Position numbers and translations under genes: made by a program. From Calliopum simillimum (Eukaryota; Arthropoda; Insecta; Diptera; Lauxaniidae), in the NCBI GenBank assembly GCA_951812925.1, contig OX638372.1, positions 70,449,407 to 70,513,406 on the forward strand: DNA of 64,000 bases. Direction: 5' to 3'. This document shows, piece by piece, positions 33,901 through 38,239 of the stretch. Under the pieces are notes generated by a model. That model did no database searches and was not told the DNA's origin. It saw only the letters and a program-made list of their open reading frames with translations. Position 1 is the stretch's first letter, and every line of letters begins with the position of its first letter.

Positions 33901-36184
33901 CAGCGCTTCACTTCTTACGAGGACACCAAAAAATGAGTCGATTAGTGGATTGCCTCAAAAGACGAGTCGTTCTTCCGGCGCGGAATCCATATGCTGCCAG
34001 AAAGATGGGAAAATGTTGTAGCTAACGATGGACAATACTTTGAATAATATACATTGTACCGTTGTTTCTAAATAAATGCTCAAAAACCGAAAAAAAAAAC
34101 CTTTAAAATTAATTCCAACACCCAATAACAAATAAAAATGTTCGAAAAAAGTTAAATTTCAGTGCTTTTTTGTACTAAATCAATGGTAACGGGTGCTACG
34201 TTATTAATAAGCTATTTTCTTTTTTTGAGAGTTGATCCCTCATATCTGTGAAATTTTGTAAGAAACGTTAAAAATAAAACTTAATTCAATTCTGTGGGGG
34301 TATAACAAAATCACTTAATCATATCTCTGAAAATATTTGACGCACATGAATGAGATTTGATACATGTGTACTGAGCGCCAGGACAAATAATGTTCACTGG
34401 AAAAATAAGCGACGCCCATTTATGAGATTCGGTTCACATGTAAAATGGATTGGGAAAAACGACATCCTTTGGAAAAATCGGTGATGCCACGTCAACTTAA
34501 CAAGATATGGTAAATCAACATTCACTGGGAAATCCTGGGTTTTTGAAAGATTTTCAATTTAAAATTTGTATGGTGAAAAAAAAAATCCCGTTCGACCTTG
34601 ATTAAAATTAAATTAAAAAAAAAAGTATAAATCATTTTTGGGTAAAATCAAAACAATTTTTAAGAGATATCAATGTACAACATTCTAAAATAAGACACAT
34701 TGAAATATTGTCTCGGTTTTCCTGAAATCGTCGTTTGAATTGTTGACTAAGAAAACCACTTCTGTTTTCTACCGTGCGATCGCGTGGTTTTTTGCAACTA
34801 TCTTGAAAACGAAAAATTGCCCAAAATCACACTTATCACCAATTATAGGGCTAATTGAGAGCTATAAGTTAAGCCTGTTGTCAAAATAAAAATCCGTTTT
34901 ATTTTGACTTTTTTTTACTTCAAATGTATTCGACGGTAACGTGCGATACCATGGAAATGCTCATACGCCGTGTCCTATCATAAGAGGTATATAAACAAAG
35001 GCAGAAATCTCTATTTTTTATGTCTAATAGTATTTGATCACAAGCTTTGATCAAATGTAAGTGGATGGCACATCATAGAGGTATAGAAAAAAAGATGACT
35101 TTATTCATGGACATGTTTCATAATGACATCTACTTTCAGTTGATGATAGCTTGTGATCAGACACTATCAGTCACGTTCATGAAAAAAATGCAGATTGCTG
35201 CTTTTGTTTTTATACCCCTCGTATGTGCTTTATTTGGAATGGACGTCTTTTTGATCCGAAGACACCTGTTTTGAATAAATGAGTAGATGTTACGAACAAC
35301 ACCTCTGATATCAAACGTTGTCGTTGCACTGAAAATATTTTCTTAGTTATGGACAAATAGGAGGAAGCATGTATTTGATTCGATCACACTCATTTTTAAC
35401 AAAGTAGATGCTACCCATAACACCTTAGATATCGAATTTTAGTGCTGCACCTCAAATAGTTTGGCCTCAAAAACGAGTCAAATTACCTATAGCTGCCTGT
35501 GATGAAGACGAATATTTAAATATTTAAGTGGAACGTCTTCACACTTCGACTTCCGTTCAATAATAAGACATTTCGAGCATATTTTCTGAAGCTTAAACGC
35601 TCTGAGCAATTAGAATTGAAAGTAAGCCAACAGTTTTATCTCATTCGGGCACTAGAATTAGATTTTTTAAACAGCCGATAGATCTTCGTACGTGTATACA
35701 CTAATAAGTAACAATGTAGAATTAAACTATCGGCCGGTTGTTTAGCTATATATATGCGAACAGTTATACAGTGTATACTATACACTTCATTATGAAAAGT
35801 ATTCCAAATAAAATACGTAGGTACACTTGTTGACTTACACGAAATATTAAAACAAATATTATTTCAATACACTTTAATTTATTAAACATATTTAAGGAAT
35901 TTGTTTTGCAGCATATACACTATGGATCCAAGCTTAGCGCAAAATGCAACTGATATAACTGTGGCGGATATGTGTCTCAGTACACTTTACTTGCACGAGT
36001 TACACCGTCGAAACGTAATAAGCGATCGTTTTCTTTTGTGACTGTTCTAAAATTAATAATTTTCTTACAGAAAAAAATCAAACAGGTTTTAACTTCTGAA
36101 AATAGTTCAGCGGGGCAGCAGCAAACTATTGTTACGTCAGTAGCAGCGGAAAGCACACCTCTTCTAGGGAGTTCTCGCTCATAG
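3849..36184 (+). CDS. Atg9: Autophagy-related protein 9 (Atg9), whole gene, 13 coding exons
   Basis: Atg9 is the multispanning lipid scramblase of autophagy; it cycles on Golgi/endosome-derived vesicles and works with Atg2 to supply lipid to the growing phagophore. Exons: 3849-3996, 8565-8742, 9301-9514, 12444-12568, 13402-13529, 13589-13773, 19822-20000, 22485-22616, 22677-22830, 22889-23344, 32064-32398, 35912-36014, 36071-36184. All introns are GT-AG and every phase agrees, giving 2451 nt and 816 residues, close to the usual length of insect Atg9. Recognised family signatures are RWNHIEDLDSFFTRMYNYHQ, GPGSPFQNNWQLRDDY, LIPDENLIWCPEQL and FRSFTVTVKGVGNVCSFAQM. Hydrophobic segments fall in exons 2, 3, 6, 8 and 10. 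Eight introns are long (0.56-8.7 kb) and mostly full of repeats; four are 56-60 nt. AATAAA lies at 36283, about 100 nt after the stop. Gene identity is from recognition of family sequence; exon joins are my own assembly. Confidence 0.96.
3997..4812 (+). other. Atg9 intron 1, 5' part, no element recognised
   Basis: AT-rich intron sequence. A short direct repeat is visible: AATACGCTTCCGTGGAAG at 4601-4618 and AATACGTTTCCGTGGAAG at 4640-4657, each containing the imperfect palindrome TTCCGTGGAA. No exon or transposon was recognised. Confidence 0.5.
4813..5480. repeat. Foldback MITE with iterated CGGGTAATGTGG motif
   Basis: The motif (C/A/T)G(G/A)GTAATGTGG occurs at 4824-4835, 4842-4853, 5149-5160 and 5245-5256 on the plus strand; a variant CGGGAAATGTGG is at 5458-5469 on the minus strand, marking the right end. 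The left end (GTAGAGAAAGTTAGGGTAAT) aligns with the left end of the element at 62923-63805 (GTAGAGTAACTTCGGGTAAT), so the two are related non-autonomous elements. No ORF. Boundaries approximate. Confidence 0.65.
5570..6790. repeat. Foldback element in Atg9 intron 1
   Basis: Arms about 5570-5985 and 6400-6790 in inverted orientation, spacer about 415 bp. Matching landmarks: CCCACATGTGGGTCATA against its partner in 6490-6520, GTGTTCAGCAAACTTGTGCA against the partner at 6545-6570, and the AATTTTTTGGATTTTCTGAT outer end. Single-arm copies of the same family lie at 27815-27990 and 49320-49695. No coding capacity seen. Confidence 0.8.
6791..7679 (+). other. Atg9 intron 1 sequence, nothing recognised
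   Basis: AT-rich; no exon, transposase remnant or inverted repeat of note found by eye. Short open frames at 6743-6958 and 7476-7730 on the minus strand have no protein-like pattern. Confidence 0.4.
7680..8445. repeat. Foldback element just upstream of Atg9 exon 2
   Basis: Outer inverted pair: AGCTGAGTGGATGAACATGT near 7695 against ACATGTTCATCCACTCAGTT near 8412. Inner pair: about 7885-8065 (from CAGTTCCGTAATCCGCG to GAAAAAGTAACCGTTTCGGA) against about 8105-8275, with a very short centre around 8085 (GAATTTTTCGAC). The right end is 120 bp from the exon 2 acceptor. Confidence 0.75.
8565..8742 (+). CDS. Atg9: Atg9 coding exon 2 (residues 50-108)
   Basis: Acceptor TTTTAG at 8561-8564, donor GG/GTAAGC at 8743. 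Encodes the highly conserved RWNHIEDLDSFFTRMYNYHQ block followed by the first membrane segment (FQLCEIGFVVWLLTFTVHCI). Enters in phase 1 and leaves in phase 2. Confidence 0.95.
8743..9300 (+). other. Atg9 intron 2
   Basis: 558 bp, GT-AG, AT-rich. Several ATCGAT-type tetramers cluster around 8826-8910, but no element or regulatory site could be assigned. Confidence 0.5.
9301..9514 (+). CDS. Atg9: Atg9 coding exon 3 (residues 109-180)
   Basis: Acceptor ACATTTCAG ending at 9300, donor GAT/GTAAGT at 9515. Encodes a polar loop (DIKPSDNRTKVTLNDVI), then the second membrane segment (MTYLILFVATLYFMMRLIKM) and the start of the long cytosolic stretch. Ends in phase 0. Confidence 0.95.
9619..10545. repeat. 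Foldback element in Atg9 intron 3
   Basis: Arms about 9640-10020 and 10145-10540. Landmarks: CGTCGGAATAATTATTTTGA at the left matched by TCAAAATAATTATTCCGACG at the right, and inner GAGAGAACGGCCAGTCCGAT matched by ATCCGTTCTCTC. Spacer about 120 bp. The arms carry indels relative to each other, so the copy is not recent. No ORF. Confidence 0.8.
10639..11634 (+). mobile_element. Defective Tc1/mariner-superfamily (ITmD37-like) transposon
   Basis: Terminal inverted repeats of about 25 bp (AGGTATGTACTCGAAAAAAA at the left; the reverse complement of the right end reads AGGCATGTACTCGAAAAAAA) flanked by TA at 10637-10638 and 11635-11636. Length 996 bp. It carries a broken transposase reading frame on the plus strand. 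A relative on the minus strand lies at 14190-14660. Confidence 0.9.
10788..11439 (+). pseudogene. Broken ITmD37-like transposase
   Basis: A cut-and-paste transposase of the Tc1/mariner superfamily, broken in several places. It appears to start with MSSSKENVLDL at 10788, then has stops and frameshifts, an HTH-like part (IRGMAKKVHMSRGSVQKVC, from about 10965), KNIAAKTRSRKLYDRFV, and the first catalytic Asp in ILMDDATYVKADF. After a deletion/frameshift near 11245 the second Asp is visible in ALFWPDLASCHYGK (11338-11380). The third acidic residue and the rest of the C-terminus are missing; the frame ends at 11439. Assignment to the D37 group rests on the resemblance of these motifs to mosquito and fly ITmD37 transposases and would need an alignment. 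Confidence 0.8.
11877..12200 (+). repeat. tRNA-derived SINE
   Basis: A tRNA-like head has a polymerase III A box (TAGCGCAGTGGTAGTGTA, from 11885) and a B box (GGGTTTGATTC, 11927-11937) 42 bp apart. The body that follows (CCCAATAAGCGCCACATTGA, then GTAAGAAATGTACGCCATT) is unrelated to tRNA. It is not a working tRNA: the acceptor stem cannot be closed and no anticodon loop is evident. The 3' end is placed near 12200 by loss of complexity; no clear poly(A) tail or target duplication was found. Confidence 0.65.
12444..12568 (+). CDS. Atg9: Atg9 coding exon 4 (residues 181-221)
   Basis: Acceptor TTTTAG ending at 12443, donor AAG/GTATTA at 12569. Encodes DELDNITWHEVKKRIREVQA and the following ELDIYHRIL, a well conserved cytosolic helix region of the Atg9 core. 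Too short to stand out as an open frame; found by family recognition and phase continuity. Confidence 0.94.
12757..12985. repeat. Short inverted repeat in Atg9 intron 4
   Basis: Arms about 12757-12835 and 12903-12985: TTATGGGCCTATTTGACCCC pairs with the stretch around GGGTTCCAAAAGACCCATAA, and ATCCATTAGATCCTA pairs with ATGGTCTAATGAG. The arms are about 75% identical and AT-rich. A small decayed foldback element. Confidence 0.55.
13402..13529 (+). CDS. Atg9: Atg9 coding exon 5 (residues 222-264)
   Basis: Acceptor AAAATAG ending at 13401, donor TTTC/GTAAGT at 13530. Encodes FKNYMVALMNKNLLPVRFKI and the following GEVVTLSRGLLYNIDFILF, part of the cytosolic core. Leaves in phase 1 and is joined to exon 6 over a 59-nt intron. 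Confidence 0.94.
13589..13773 (+). CDS. Atg9: Atg9 coding exon 6 (residues 265-326)
   Basis: Acceptor TTCTCAAG ending at 13588, donor AAT/GTAAGT at 13774. Encodes the family signature GPGSPFQNNWQLRDDYNIRS and a long hydrophobic segment (LIFWVALANLIMAPAIFLWQ). Phase 0 at the 3' end, where intron 6 of about 6 kb follows. Confidence 0.95.
14190..14660 (-). pseudogene. ITmD37-like transposase remnant (antisense in Atg9 intron 6)
   Basis: Read on the minus strand, the stretch shows TYKVQKVPERNAQNNF, a stop, PKTRAKKLNKDFVSKF, a decayed middle, then PPNDPELRPIERYWILVKMQ and near the end IIALMKRVPEKIKNVTLQKK in another frame. The order matches the element at 10639-11634 (SYKVLLAPNRNDKKN, AAKTRSRKLYDRFV) and supplies the C-terminal PELRPIE.YW block that copy lacks. 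Frameshifts and stops make it non-functional. Terminal repeats were not found. Confidence 0.75.
15058..16345. repeat. Foldback element with long spacer in Atg9 intron 6
   Basis: Arms about 15058-15215 and 16192-16345. Landmarks: CATATTTCGATTTAGCAACC-type ends, GTTGGAAAATGGAAAAATTG against AATTTTTCCATTTTCCAAC, TGGGAAAAAATCGTTATAGT against its partner, and GTTACAGTGAATGAATG against CATTCACTGTAAC. The spacer of about 975 bp holds further inverted matches (TGATGCGCA, AACAACAAAC). Open frames in the spacer (15498-15860, 15854-16111) have no recognised product. Confidence 0.75.
16298..16390 (+). repeat. Tandem duplication of about 45 bp
   Basis: The segment CATATTTGGATTCAGCAACC followed by TAGAGAACCCCCTGAATATC occurs twice head to tail, the first copy from about 16300 and the second from about 16347, joined by the CATAT-rich run ATCATATCATATCATA. 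The copies are identical, so the duplication of this foldback end is recent. Confidence 0.85.
16560..17215. repeat. Foldback element in Atg9 intron 6
   Basis: Arms about 16575-16855 and 16930-17205, spacer under 80 bp. Landmarks: ATCACAATCGATGTG against CACATCGATTGTGAT, TTGCTCTATCGTGTATAGTT against its partner, and ACATATCATTTATTCGT against ACGAATAAATGATATGT. Arm identity is high (over 90% by eye), so this would form a strong hairpin in the Atg9 pre-mRNA. Confidence 0.88.
17271..17407. repeat. Short TIR element
   Basis: Terminal inverted repeats TTTTTGACGACAGTTTAT and the partner ATAAACTGTCGTCAAAAA enclose about 100 bp with a further internal match (TAAGCACATT and AATGTGCTTA). About 137 bp long, MITE-sized. 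The target duplication is unclear. Confidence 0.65.
17930..18940. repeat. Degenerate foldback with internal tandem repeats
   Basis: The outer ends CCCAGTTGGCCCAGT (17940) and GCCCAACTGGGCAC (18914) are inverted matches, as are GTCGTTAACGAAATTTCCAT and the 18890-18905 region. An inner inverted match involves GTTTCAAGTCATTGAATCAAAT (18337 on) and ATTTGATTCGATGACATGAAAC (18574 on). Between 18066 and 18290 a unit of roughly 50 bp built on GTTGATGACATTAAGAGCGACA is repeated about four times. An open frame of 141 codons runs through it but has no recognised product. Confidence 0.55.
19262..19345 (-). mobile_element. RTE-type retrotransposon fragment
   Basis: The segment ATATTGTGTTCAGTTGAGCAAACGC to GATATCCCATTTTGC matches the reverse transcriptase 3' coding region at about 43845-43915 of the RTE-type element in this window (ATTTTGTTCAGTTGAGCAAA). 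In the element's reading direction it lies on the minus strand. About 80 bp, truncated on both sides. Confidence 0.7.
19822..20000 (+). CDS. Atg9: Atg9 coding exon 7 (residues 327-385)
   Basis: Acceptor TATTTTCAG ending at 19821, donor AA/GTAAGT at 20001. Encodes the conserved WSNYGRLYLRHFNELEHELD and the following HADRYLSSFSSPIMTVFAK, a central family block. Ends in phase 2. Confidence 0.95.
20001..20807 (+). other. Atg9 intron 7, 5' part, nothing recognised
   Basis: AT-rich. An open frame at 20143-20373 is hydrophobic and low-complexity and is not supported as a gene. Confidence 0.4.
20808..21538. repeat. Inverted-repeat element, about 730 bp, in Atg9 intron 7
   Basis: The terminal repeats are about 50 bp: the left end ATAGGCTGTAATCATCTCAC continues CTTTTCTCGAAATTTGCAG TTGGGTTCTC, and the right end is its reverse complement (GAGAACCCAACTGCAAATTT through GAGATGACAACAGCCTAT). 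The interior is AT-rich, contains AAAATGGCGGCC-type sequence, and has no ORF. Good TIR identity suggests a MITE. Confidence 0.8.
21850..22235 (-). pseudogene. mariner-type transposase N-terminal remnant
   Basis: On the minus strand the sequence reads MSAESEKIRFILLYFFEKYY, a decayed stretch containing KDSWKMV and FDVKHAPK-like residues, then ENVEKVEEDRHISSRYIAE. This order (IRFILLYEF, then FDVKHAPRSGRP-like, then the second helix-turn-helix) is that of the DNA-binding half of mariner-family transposases. Several frameshifts and stops are present. The catalytic half was not found. Weak but ordered similarity. Confidence 0.55.
22485..22616 (+). CDS. Atg9: Atg9 coding exon 8 (residues 386-429)
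   Basis: Acceptor TTTTAAG ending at 22484, donor CG/GTGAGA at 22617. Encodes a hydrophobic pair of segments (LFLSGGILVLLLALGIYEEF and HVLTIITVLSAIGLVCR), corresponding to the later membrane helices of the family. Followed by a 60-nt intron. Confidence 0.94.
22677..22830 (+). CDS. Atg9: Atg9 coding exon 9 (residues 430-481)
   Basis: Acceptor CTACAG ending at 22676, donor GCG/GTAATT at 22831. Encodes TLIPDENLIWCPEQLMTAVL and then AHYLPSAWKNQAHTAAVRNQ, one of the most conserved Atg9 blocks. Ends in phase 0, with a 58-nt intron following. Confidence 0.95.
22889..23344 (+). CDS. Atg9: Atg9 coding exon 10 (residues 482-633)
   Basis: Acceptor TTCTTTAG ending at 22888, donor GAG/GTAAGC at 23345. 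The largest exon (152 codons). Encodes the last membrane-associated segment (ICSPLVTPFVLMFVFRPKAI), the conserved FRSFTVTVKGVGNVCSFAQM block, then the start of the variable cytosolic tail (FTLTNPEWRMPSDAQNFLRG and a Lys/Thr/Asn-rich linker). Intron 10 of 8.7 kb follows. Confidence 0.96.
23840..24140. repeat. Small foldback element in Atg9 intron 10
   Basis: The ends AATACATACACCGTCACTTG (23868 on) and CAAGTGACGATATGTATT (24121-24138) are inverted matches, and the interior CTCCAAATATTTTAAATTTT pairs with AAATCTAAAATATTTGAAG. The arms are about 115 bp. No ORF. Confidence 0.6.
24147..24416. repeat. Left part of a pogo-like element with iterated motif
   Basis: It begins after a TA with CAGTGAAACCTCGATAACTG, a terminus like those of pogo/Tigger-type elements. 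The stretch AATAGGGACACTTGCATCAA followed by AATAGTTCAAA (24386-24416) is the inverse of 28128-28178. The two parts are therefore halves of one element, separated by later insertions between 24417 and 28127. Confidence 0.6.
24430..24512. promoter_or_regulatory. Cluster of TATCGAT (DRE-like) motifs, function unknown
   Basis: In about 80 bp the heptamer CTATCGA occurs about five times, plus ACTATCGTGACTATCGATGG and a terminal CTATCGATAG; TATCGATA-type sites are the core of the fly DREF/BEAF-32 binding element. It lies deep in intron 10 beside a minisatellite-rich palindrome. It may be only a short tandem repeat; binding is not shown by the sequence. Confidence 0.35.
24530..26740. repeat. Composite palindromic element with internal minisatellite
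   Basis: Arms about 24530-24960 and 26210-26640: TGAAAATATGTGGCTT (24544) pairs with AAGCCACATATTTTCA (26558), GAAGCGAACAGGATATACC (24782) with GGTATATCCTGTTCGCTTC (26257), and AATGAGATTCGG-type sequences repeat within the arms. The centre holds further GCCACGCC-containing repeats. The outer right part (26560-26740) recurs in inverted orientation at 57520-57715. No ORF of note. Confidence 0.7.
25441..25980 (+). repeat. Minisatellite, about 142-bp unit, 3.8 copies
   Basis: Units start at about 25441, 25579, 25721 and 25864, each opening with AAAAA(C/T)..CTTTCAGTATAGCAT-like sequence and carrying TGGGAGGTGCCACGCCC. A CAGCCACC-rich microsatellite follows at about 26037-26085. Units differ by about 15-25% and the last is incomplete. 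Such GTGCCACGCCC-bearing arrays are typical of non-autonomous repeats of flies (DINE-like); the family name is an inference. Confidence 0.75.
27200..27830 (-). pseudogene. Tc1-type transposase remnant
   Basis: Minus-strand translation gives, across frameshifts, FTMMVCLGPFSAHGMKKLKC, MGGIMDMN, then LPQDDFLFSKYKMTLNTHPE, SPISNMQYPVSNPIDIFWSY and NVLKPVLQEKWEK. The order GxFSxxG.G-L..IxGIM..., then a FQQDNDPKHT-like site, then SPDLNPIE.LW matches Tc1-type catalytic domains. The second catalytic Asp is replaced (KYKMTLNTH), so the copy is dead. Terminal repeats were not found. Confidence 0.7.
27815..27990 (-). repeat. Single-arm copy of the 5570-6790 foldback family
   Basis: From CGATTTAACACAAGAATGCG through CATGTACAGTG, GAGACACGGGTATTTT and AATTTTTTGGATTTTCTCAT to TTTTTTTTTGTGTCG it follows the right arm of the element at 5570-6790 (6610-6790). 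No second arm is present. Confidence 0.75.
28128..28325. repeat. Right part of the pogo-like element with iterated TCCCAGTTATAGAGG
   Basis: 28128-28178 is the inverse of 24368-24416. It is followed by five copies of a 15-bp motif: TCCCACTTATAGAAG (28192), TCCCAGTTATAGAGG (28221), CCCCATGTTATAGAGG (28240), TCCCAGATATAGATG (28286) and TCCCAGTAATAGAGG (28309). The inverse of the same motif forms the left end (24155-24169). An intact right terminus was not found. Confidence 0.6.
28326..32063 (+). other. Atg9 intron 10, 3' part, no gene recognised
   Basis: 28330-28620 is richer in GC than its surroundings and has an open frame of about 85 codons (EVPERPARTSSKSQARSS onward) that looks compositionally protein-like but matches nothing I know; it could be a retroelement remnant. 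29500-29730 likewise has a basic open frame. 31060-31960 is AT-rich sequence with phrases resembling the arms at 60767-61560 (GAGATATCCTTA, AAGGATAACTCAGATC). No exon with Atg9-like sequence was seen. Confidence 0.4.
32064..32398 (+). CDS. Atg9: Atg9 coding exon 11 (residues 634-744)
   Basis: Acceptor CATTTTAG ending at 32063, donor TATAG/GTAAGT at 32399. Encodes hydrophilic C-terminal tail rich in Gln, Asn and Ser (SVHIRNLSSCSDQENDFEQM, then KLRVSKTEGRLEGPSEALLY). The tail is poorly conserved in the family, but the exon joins in frame on both sides and ends with the LEGP..ALLYS sequence leading into the more conserved tail motif of exon 12. A MITE begins only 36 bp past the donor. Confidence 0.9.
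32435..32969. mobile_element. Long-TIR MITE (Tc1/mariner type) 36 bp after Atg9 exon 11
   Basis: The ends are CACTGGCGAGCAAAATGAGT and its inverse (ACTCAGTTTTGCTCGCCAGTG), flanked by TA at 32433-32434 and 32970-32971. The inverted arms are long (about 120 bp, through ATGCCCATAAAACCGTTAAC and ACCGAAGCAAATGGT) and more than 90% identical. 535 bp with no transposase. Young by arm identity. Confidence 0.9.
33215..34125 (+). mobile_element. Internally deleted mariner element
   Basis: TIRs of about 30 bp (TTGGGTGTTGGAATTAGTTT at the left; the right end is its inverse with one or two changes) flanked by TA at 33213-33214 and 34126-34127. 911 bp against about 1.3 kb for a full mariner. The difference is one internal deletion in the transposase gene. 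Confidence 0.95.
33388..34047 (+). pseudogene. mariner transposase, internally deleted (D,D34D type)
   Basis: The frame opens MSTFVPTKRNLREGLLLCFH, the normal mariner N-terminus, and after KKKAVEAQR jumps to GDEKWIHYDN, so about 120 residues covering most of the helix-turn-helix region are missing while the frame is kept. Catalytic acidic residues remain: Asp in GDEKWIHYDN, Asp in VFQHDNARPHVAR and Asp in YSPDIAPSDYHLF. Two stop codons (TGA 33934-33936, TAG shortly after) interrupt the C-terminus, which ends ...ERWENVVANDGQYFE at about 34047. Loss of the DNA-binding domain and the stops make it inactive. Confidence 0.93.
34310..34540 (+). repeat. Minisatellite-type repeat fragment
   Basis: Contains phrases shared with the 24530-26740 element (TCATATCTCTGAAAATATTTG, ATGAATGAGATTTGATACAT, CATTCACTGGAAAAAT). 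A decayed single copy; boundaries uncertain. Confidence 0.45.
34541..35911 (+). other. Atg9 intron 11, 3' part, no gene
   Basis: AT-rich. One inverted pair is present (TTTGATCACAAGCTT near 35034 and AGCTTGTGATCAGA near 35149). The open frame at 35047-35274 is in this inverted repeat and is not supported as a gene. Confidence 0.45.
35912..36014 (+). CDS. Atg9: Atg9 coding exon 12 (residues 745-779)
   Basis: Acceptor GTTTTGCAG ending at 35911, donor AAC/GTAATA at 36015. Encodes IYTMDPSLAQNATDITVADM and then CLSTLYLHELHRRN, a conserved short motif near the C-terminus of insect and vertebrate Atg9. If the 56-nt intron were retained, the frame would stop at TGA 36039-36041 after about nine extra codons, so an alternative short tail is possible. 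Confidence 0.88.
36071..36184 (+). CDS. Atg9: Atg9 coding exon 13 (residues 780-816, stop)
   Basis: Acceptor TTCTTACAG ending at 36070. Encodes KKIKQVLTSENSSAGQQQTI and ends STPLLGSSRS with TAG at 36182-36184. The terminal TPLLGS-like ending is plausible for an animal Atg9 tail. A polyadenylation signal AATAAA is at 36283-36288. Confidence 0.87.
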   Translation, partial: KKIKQVLTSENSSAGQQQTIVTSVAAESTPLLGSSRS

Positions 36185-36282
36185 CATCAAGCAGACTGGA
36201 TTTAATTAGTAATATAAGTTTAATATTGCGTTATTAAGTGCAAAAGAATGAAATTAATACCAATTGTTAAAATAATTTAGTA

Positions 36283-36288
36283 AATAAA
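36283..36288 (+). terminator. Atg9: Atg9 polyadenylation signal
   Basis: AATAAA lies 99 nt after the Atg9 stop codon within TAGTAAATAAAATAATAC. It is the first canonical signal after the stop. Confidence 0.7.
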
Positions 36289-36439
36289 ATAATACTCTAA
36301 TTCGAATTTTGGCAACTTTTTTTGAAACTTTGAAACCCTTATAGGTCATCAATATGCACTGAAAAAACTGGAAGTGCCTATATTAAATTACGTGACTCTC
36401 GCTTAAAACAAAAAATAAAAATAAGAACATCGAGCCCTA

Positions 36440-36800
36440 ACAGCCAAAAAGTCTTAACCGGCACGATTTCGGATTTTCGCTTTTTTATGAAAACTAGAGT
36501 TTGCCTTGTGCCCGAAATTCGACCGTTTCGATTTGACTATAAAGCAAAAAGTTTTTATACCCATCCTTGTTCGATAAAACACAAACAGCTTTTAATATTA
36601 TTTCTTAGGGTTCAGCCTATTATGCATGCAGAAAAATAGGTGCAGCAGCTTTGTTGCATTTCCATTAAGAGGCGTGTAACTCTTACTAAAGAGCAAAAAG
36701 CTTTTGATATCTCTCCGTCCTGTGCATTTTATGCCCATAACAAAATTCATAAAAATCAATGCCGCGATAATGGTCATCCCTCTAAGAAAAACGGCAAGAA
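36440..36800 (+). repeat. 5' part of the GTGGCACCGCCCAC repeat family
   Basis: From AACTAGAGTTTGCCTTGTGC through CCGAAATTCGACCGTTTCGA to GAGGCGTGTAACTCTTACTA this matches 47430-47660, the start of the long repeat at 47430-48290. The minisatellite part of the family is missing here. Confidence 0.65.
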
Positions 36801-36879
36801 AGCGTAACGCCGGCGAAGTCTATTATTCATACAAGACTTCGCAAACGTACCGCTTTGGCGATACGAACAGTAGAATTAA

Positions 36880-38002
36880 CCTTTTAACTGTTTATGTCGA
36901 GTATACTCGTCGTGAAGATAAAAAAAATCGCATTCGTATTATTATTAAACGAATCAACTGTAATTTTTTTTCCTGAAAAAGGACAAATAAAGATCTTTTA
37001 AAAAATGTACATTCTAGAATGTTCGTTAGTCTGGCAACCTTATTTATTTTAATTCACAATAGCTGAAATAACAAATTCTGGGGAAGTACCGTTACAAAAC
37101 GATTTTATGTGATATTTTTTTAACAATAGCCGATCTTGTTGCATCGTAGCAAATGCAAGTTTGCAAGAGTAAATAACTGTGAGCATACACTGTTGGAAAT
37201 TGCTATTGCAAACATTTCAGAACAGCTGTTTTTTGTTTCGCTGTCAAACATTTTTTGAACTTAAAATTTATTTGGTATCTTATTTTAAGTTAAAAGAAAG
37301 TTCTTTGAATGTTTATGCGTTATTGAGAAGAAAATCACAATTTTATTAATTATATCCATAAGTACATATATTTTTATACAATCTTAACAAAATTGTTCTT
37401 TTCTTTTTGGCGGCTGCATGAGTTTCTTCTTTATATTTGCTATTTACTCCAGATGTAATCCGAAAACGTTGAGTCCTTACCGTTGTACATGCATTTATCG
37501 ATGTGCTAAATGCAAATACTACGTAGAAGTCTTTGTAGATTAAACCGAAACGAAAAAAAGCAAATTAAATTATATTTGTTTACATTTTAATTTCAATTTG
37601 TGACAAAAACTGTTGTCAAAAAAATAAATGTCACTAAGCCATTGTACCAATCACAAATGAAAAAATAAAATCAGTCACAATAGACTCTTGGAAATCAATC
37701 GTGCAATAGGTTTTTGTCTTGCAAATTTGGTCTTGCTTACAAGACTCTTGCTTTTGAAAAATCAATAGAATTTGTTTTTGTAATTTCAAATAATTTTGCA
37801 TTTGCTACGATGCAACAAGATCGTGAATACGGTTAATGAAATACATTTTTTTTTGTTAACATCGAATAAAAATATATATTTTTTAAAAAAACAACACGCA
37901 ACTTTTGATCATAATTGCCATAATTTTATAGGCAGAAACATTTTACTCTGTTTATGTCGAGTATACTCATCTTCGATGGAAAATAATTAAACAGTTAAAG
38001 GG
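36880..38002. mobile_element. piggyBac-like foldback MITE
   Basis: Flanked by TTAA at 36876-36879 and 38003-38006. The ends are CCTTTTAACTGTTTA and the inverse of CCCTTTAACTGTTTA. Just inside each end lies a self-complementary GAGTATACTC: TGTCGAGTATACTCGTC at 36896 and TGTCGAGTATACTCATC at 37956. A further inverted pair is GATCTTGTTGCATCGTAGCAAATGC near 37130 and its inverse near 37793-37825. 1123 bp with no transposase ORF. TTAA duplications with CCC-starting ends indicate the piggyBac superfamily. Confidence 0.8.
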
Positions 38003-38239
38003 TTAAAAACGTGGTAATTTCTATGTATTGGTACTACGTTTTTAGCTCGCAAAATAGTAATGTTTACTTAACATCAAAGCGGTTCGTTTTTGATACGTTA
38101 AAATGGTATCGCTGACGAACTGATTTAATGCATATAAAATGTATGGATAAAATAAGATTCCATTTTTAACTTTTGATAATTTATATGATTTATTGACAAA
38201 AAAATTTACTTTAGTAAATTTATACAGTTAACAGTTTGA

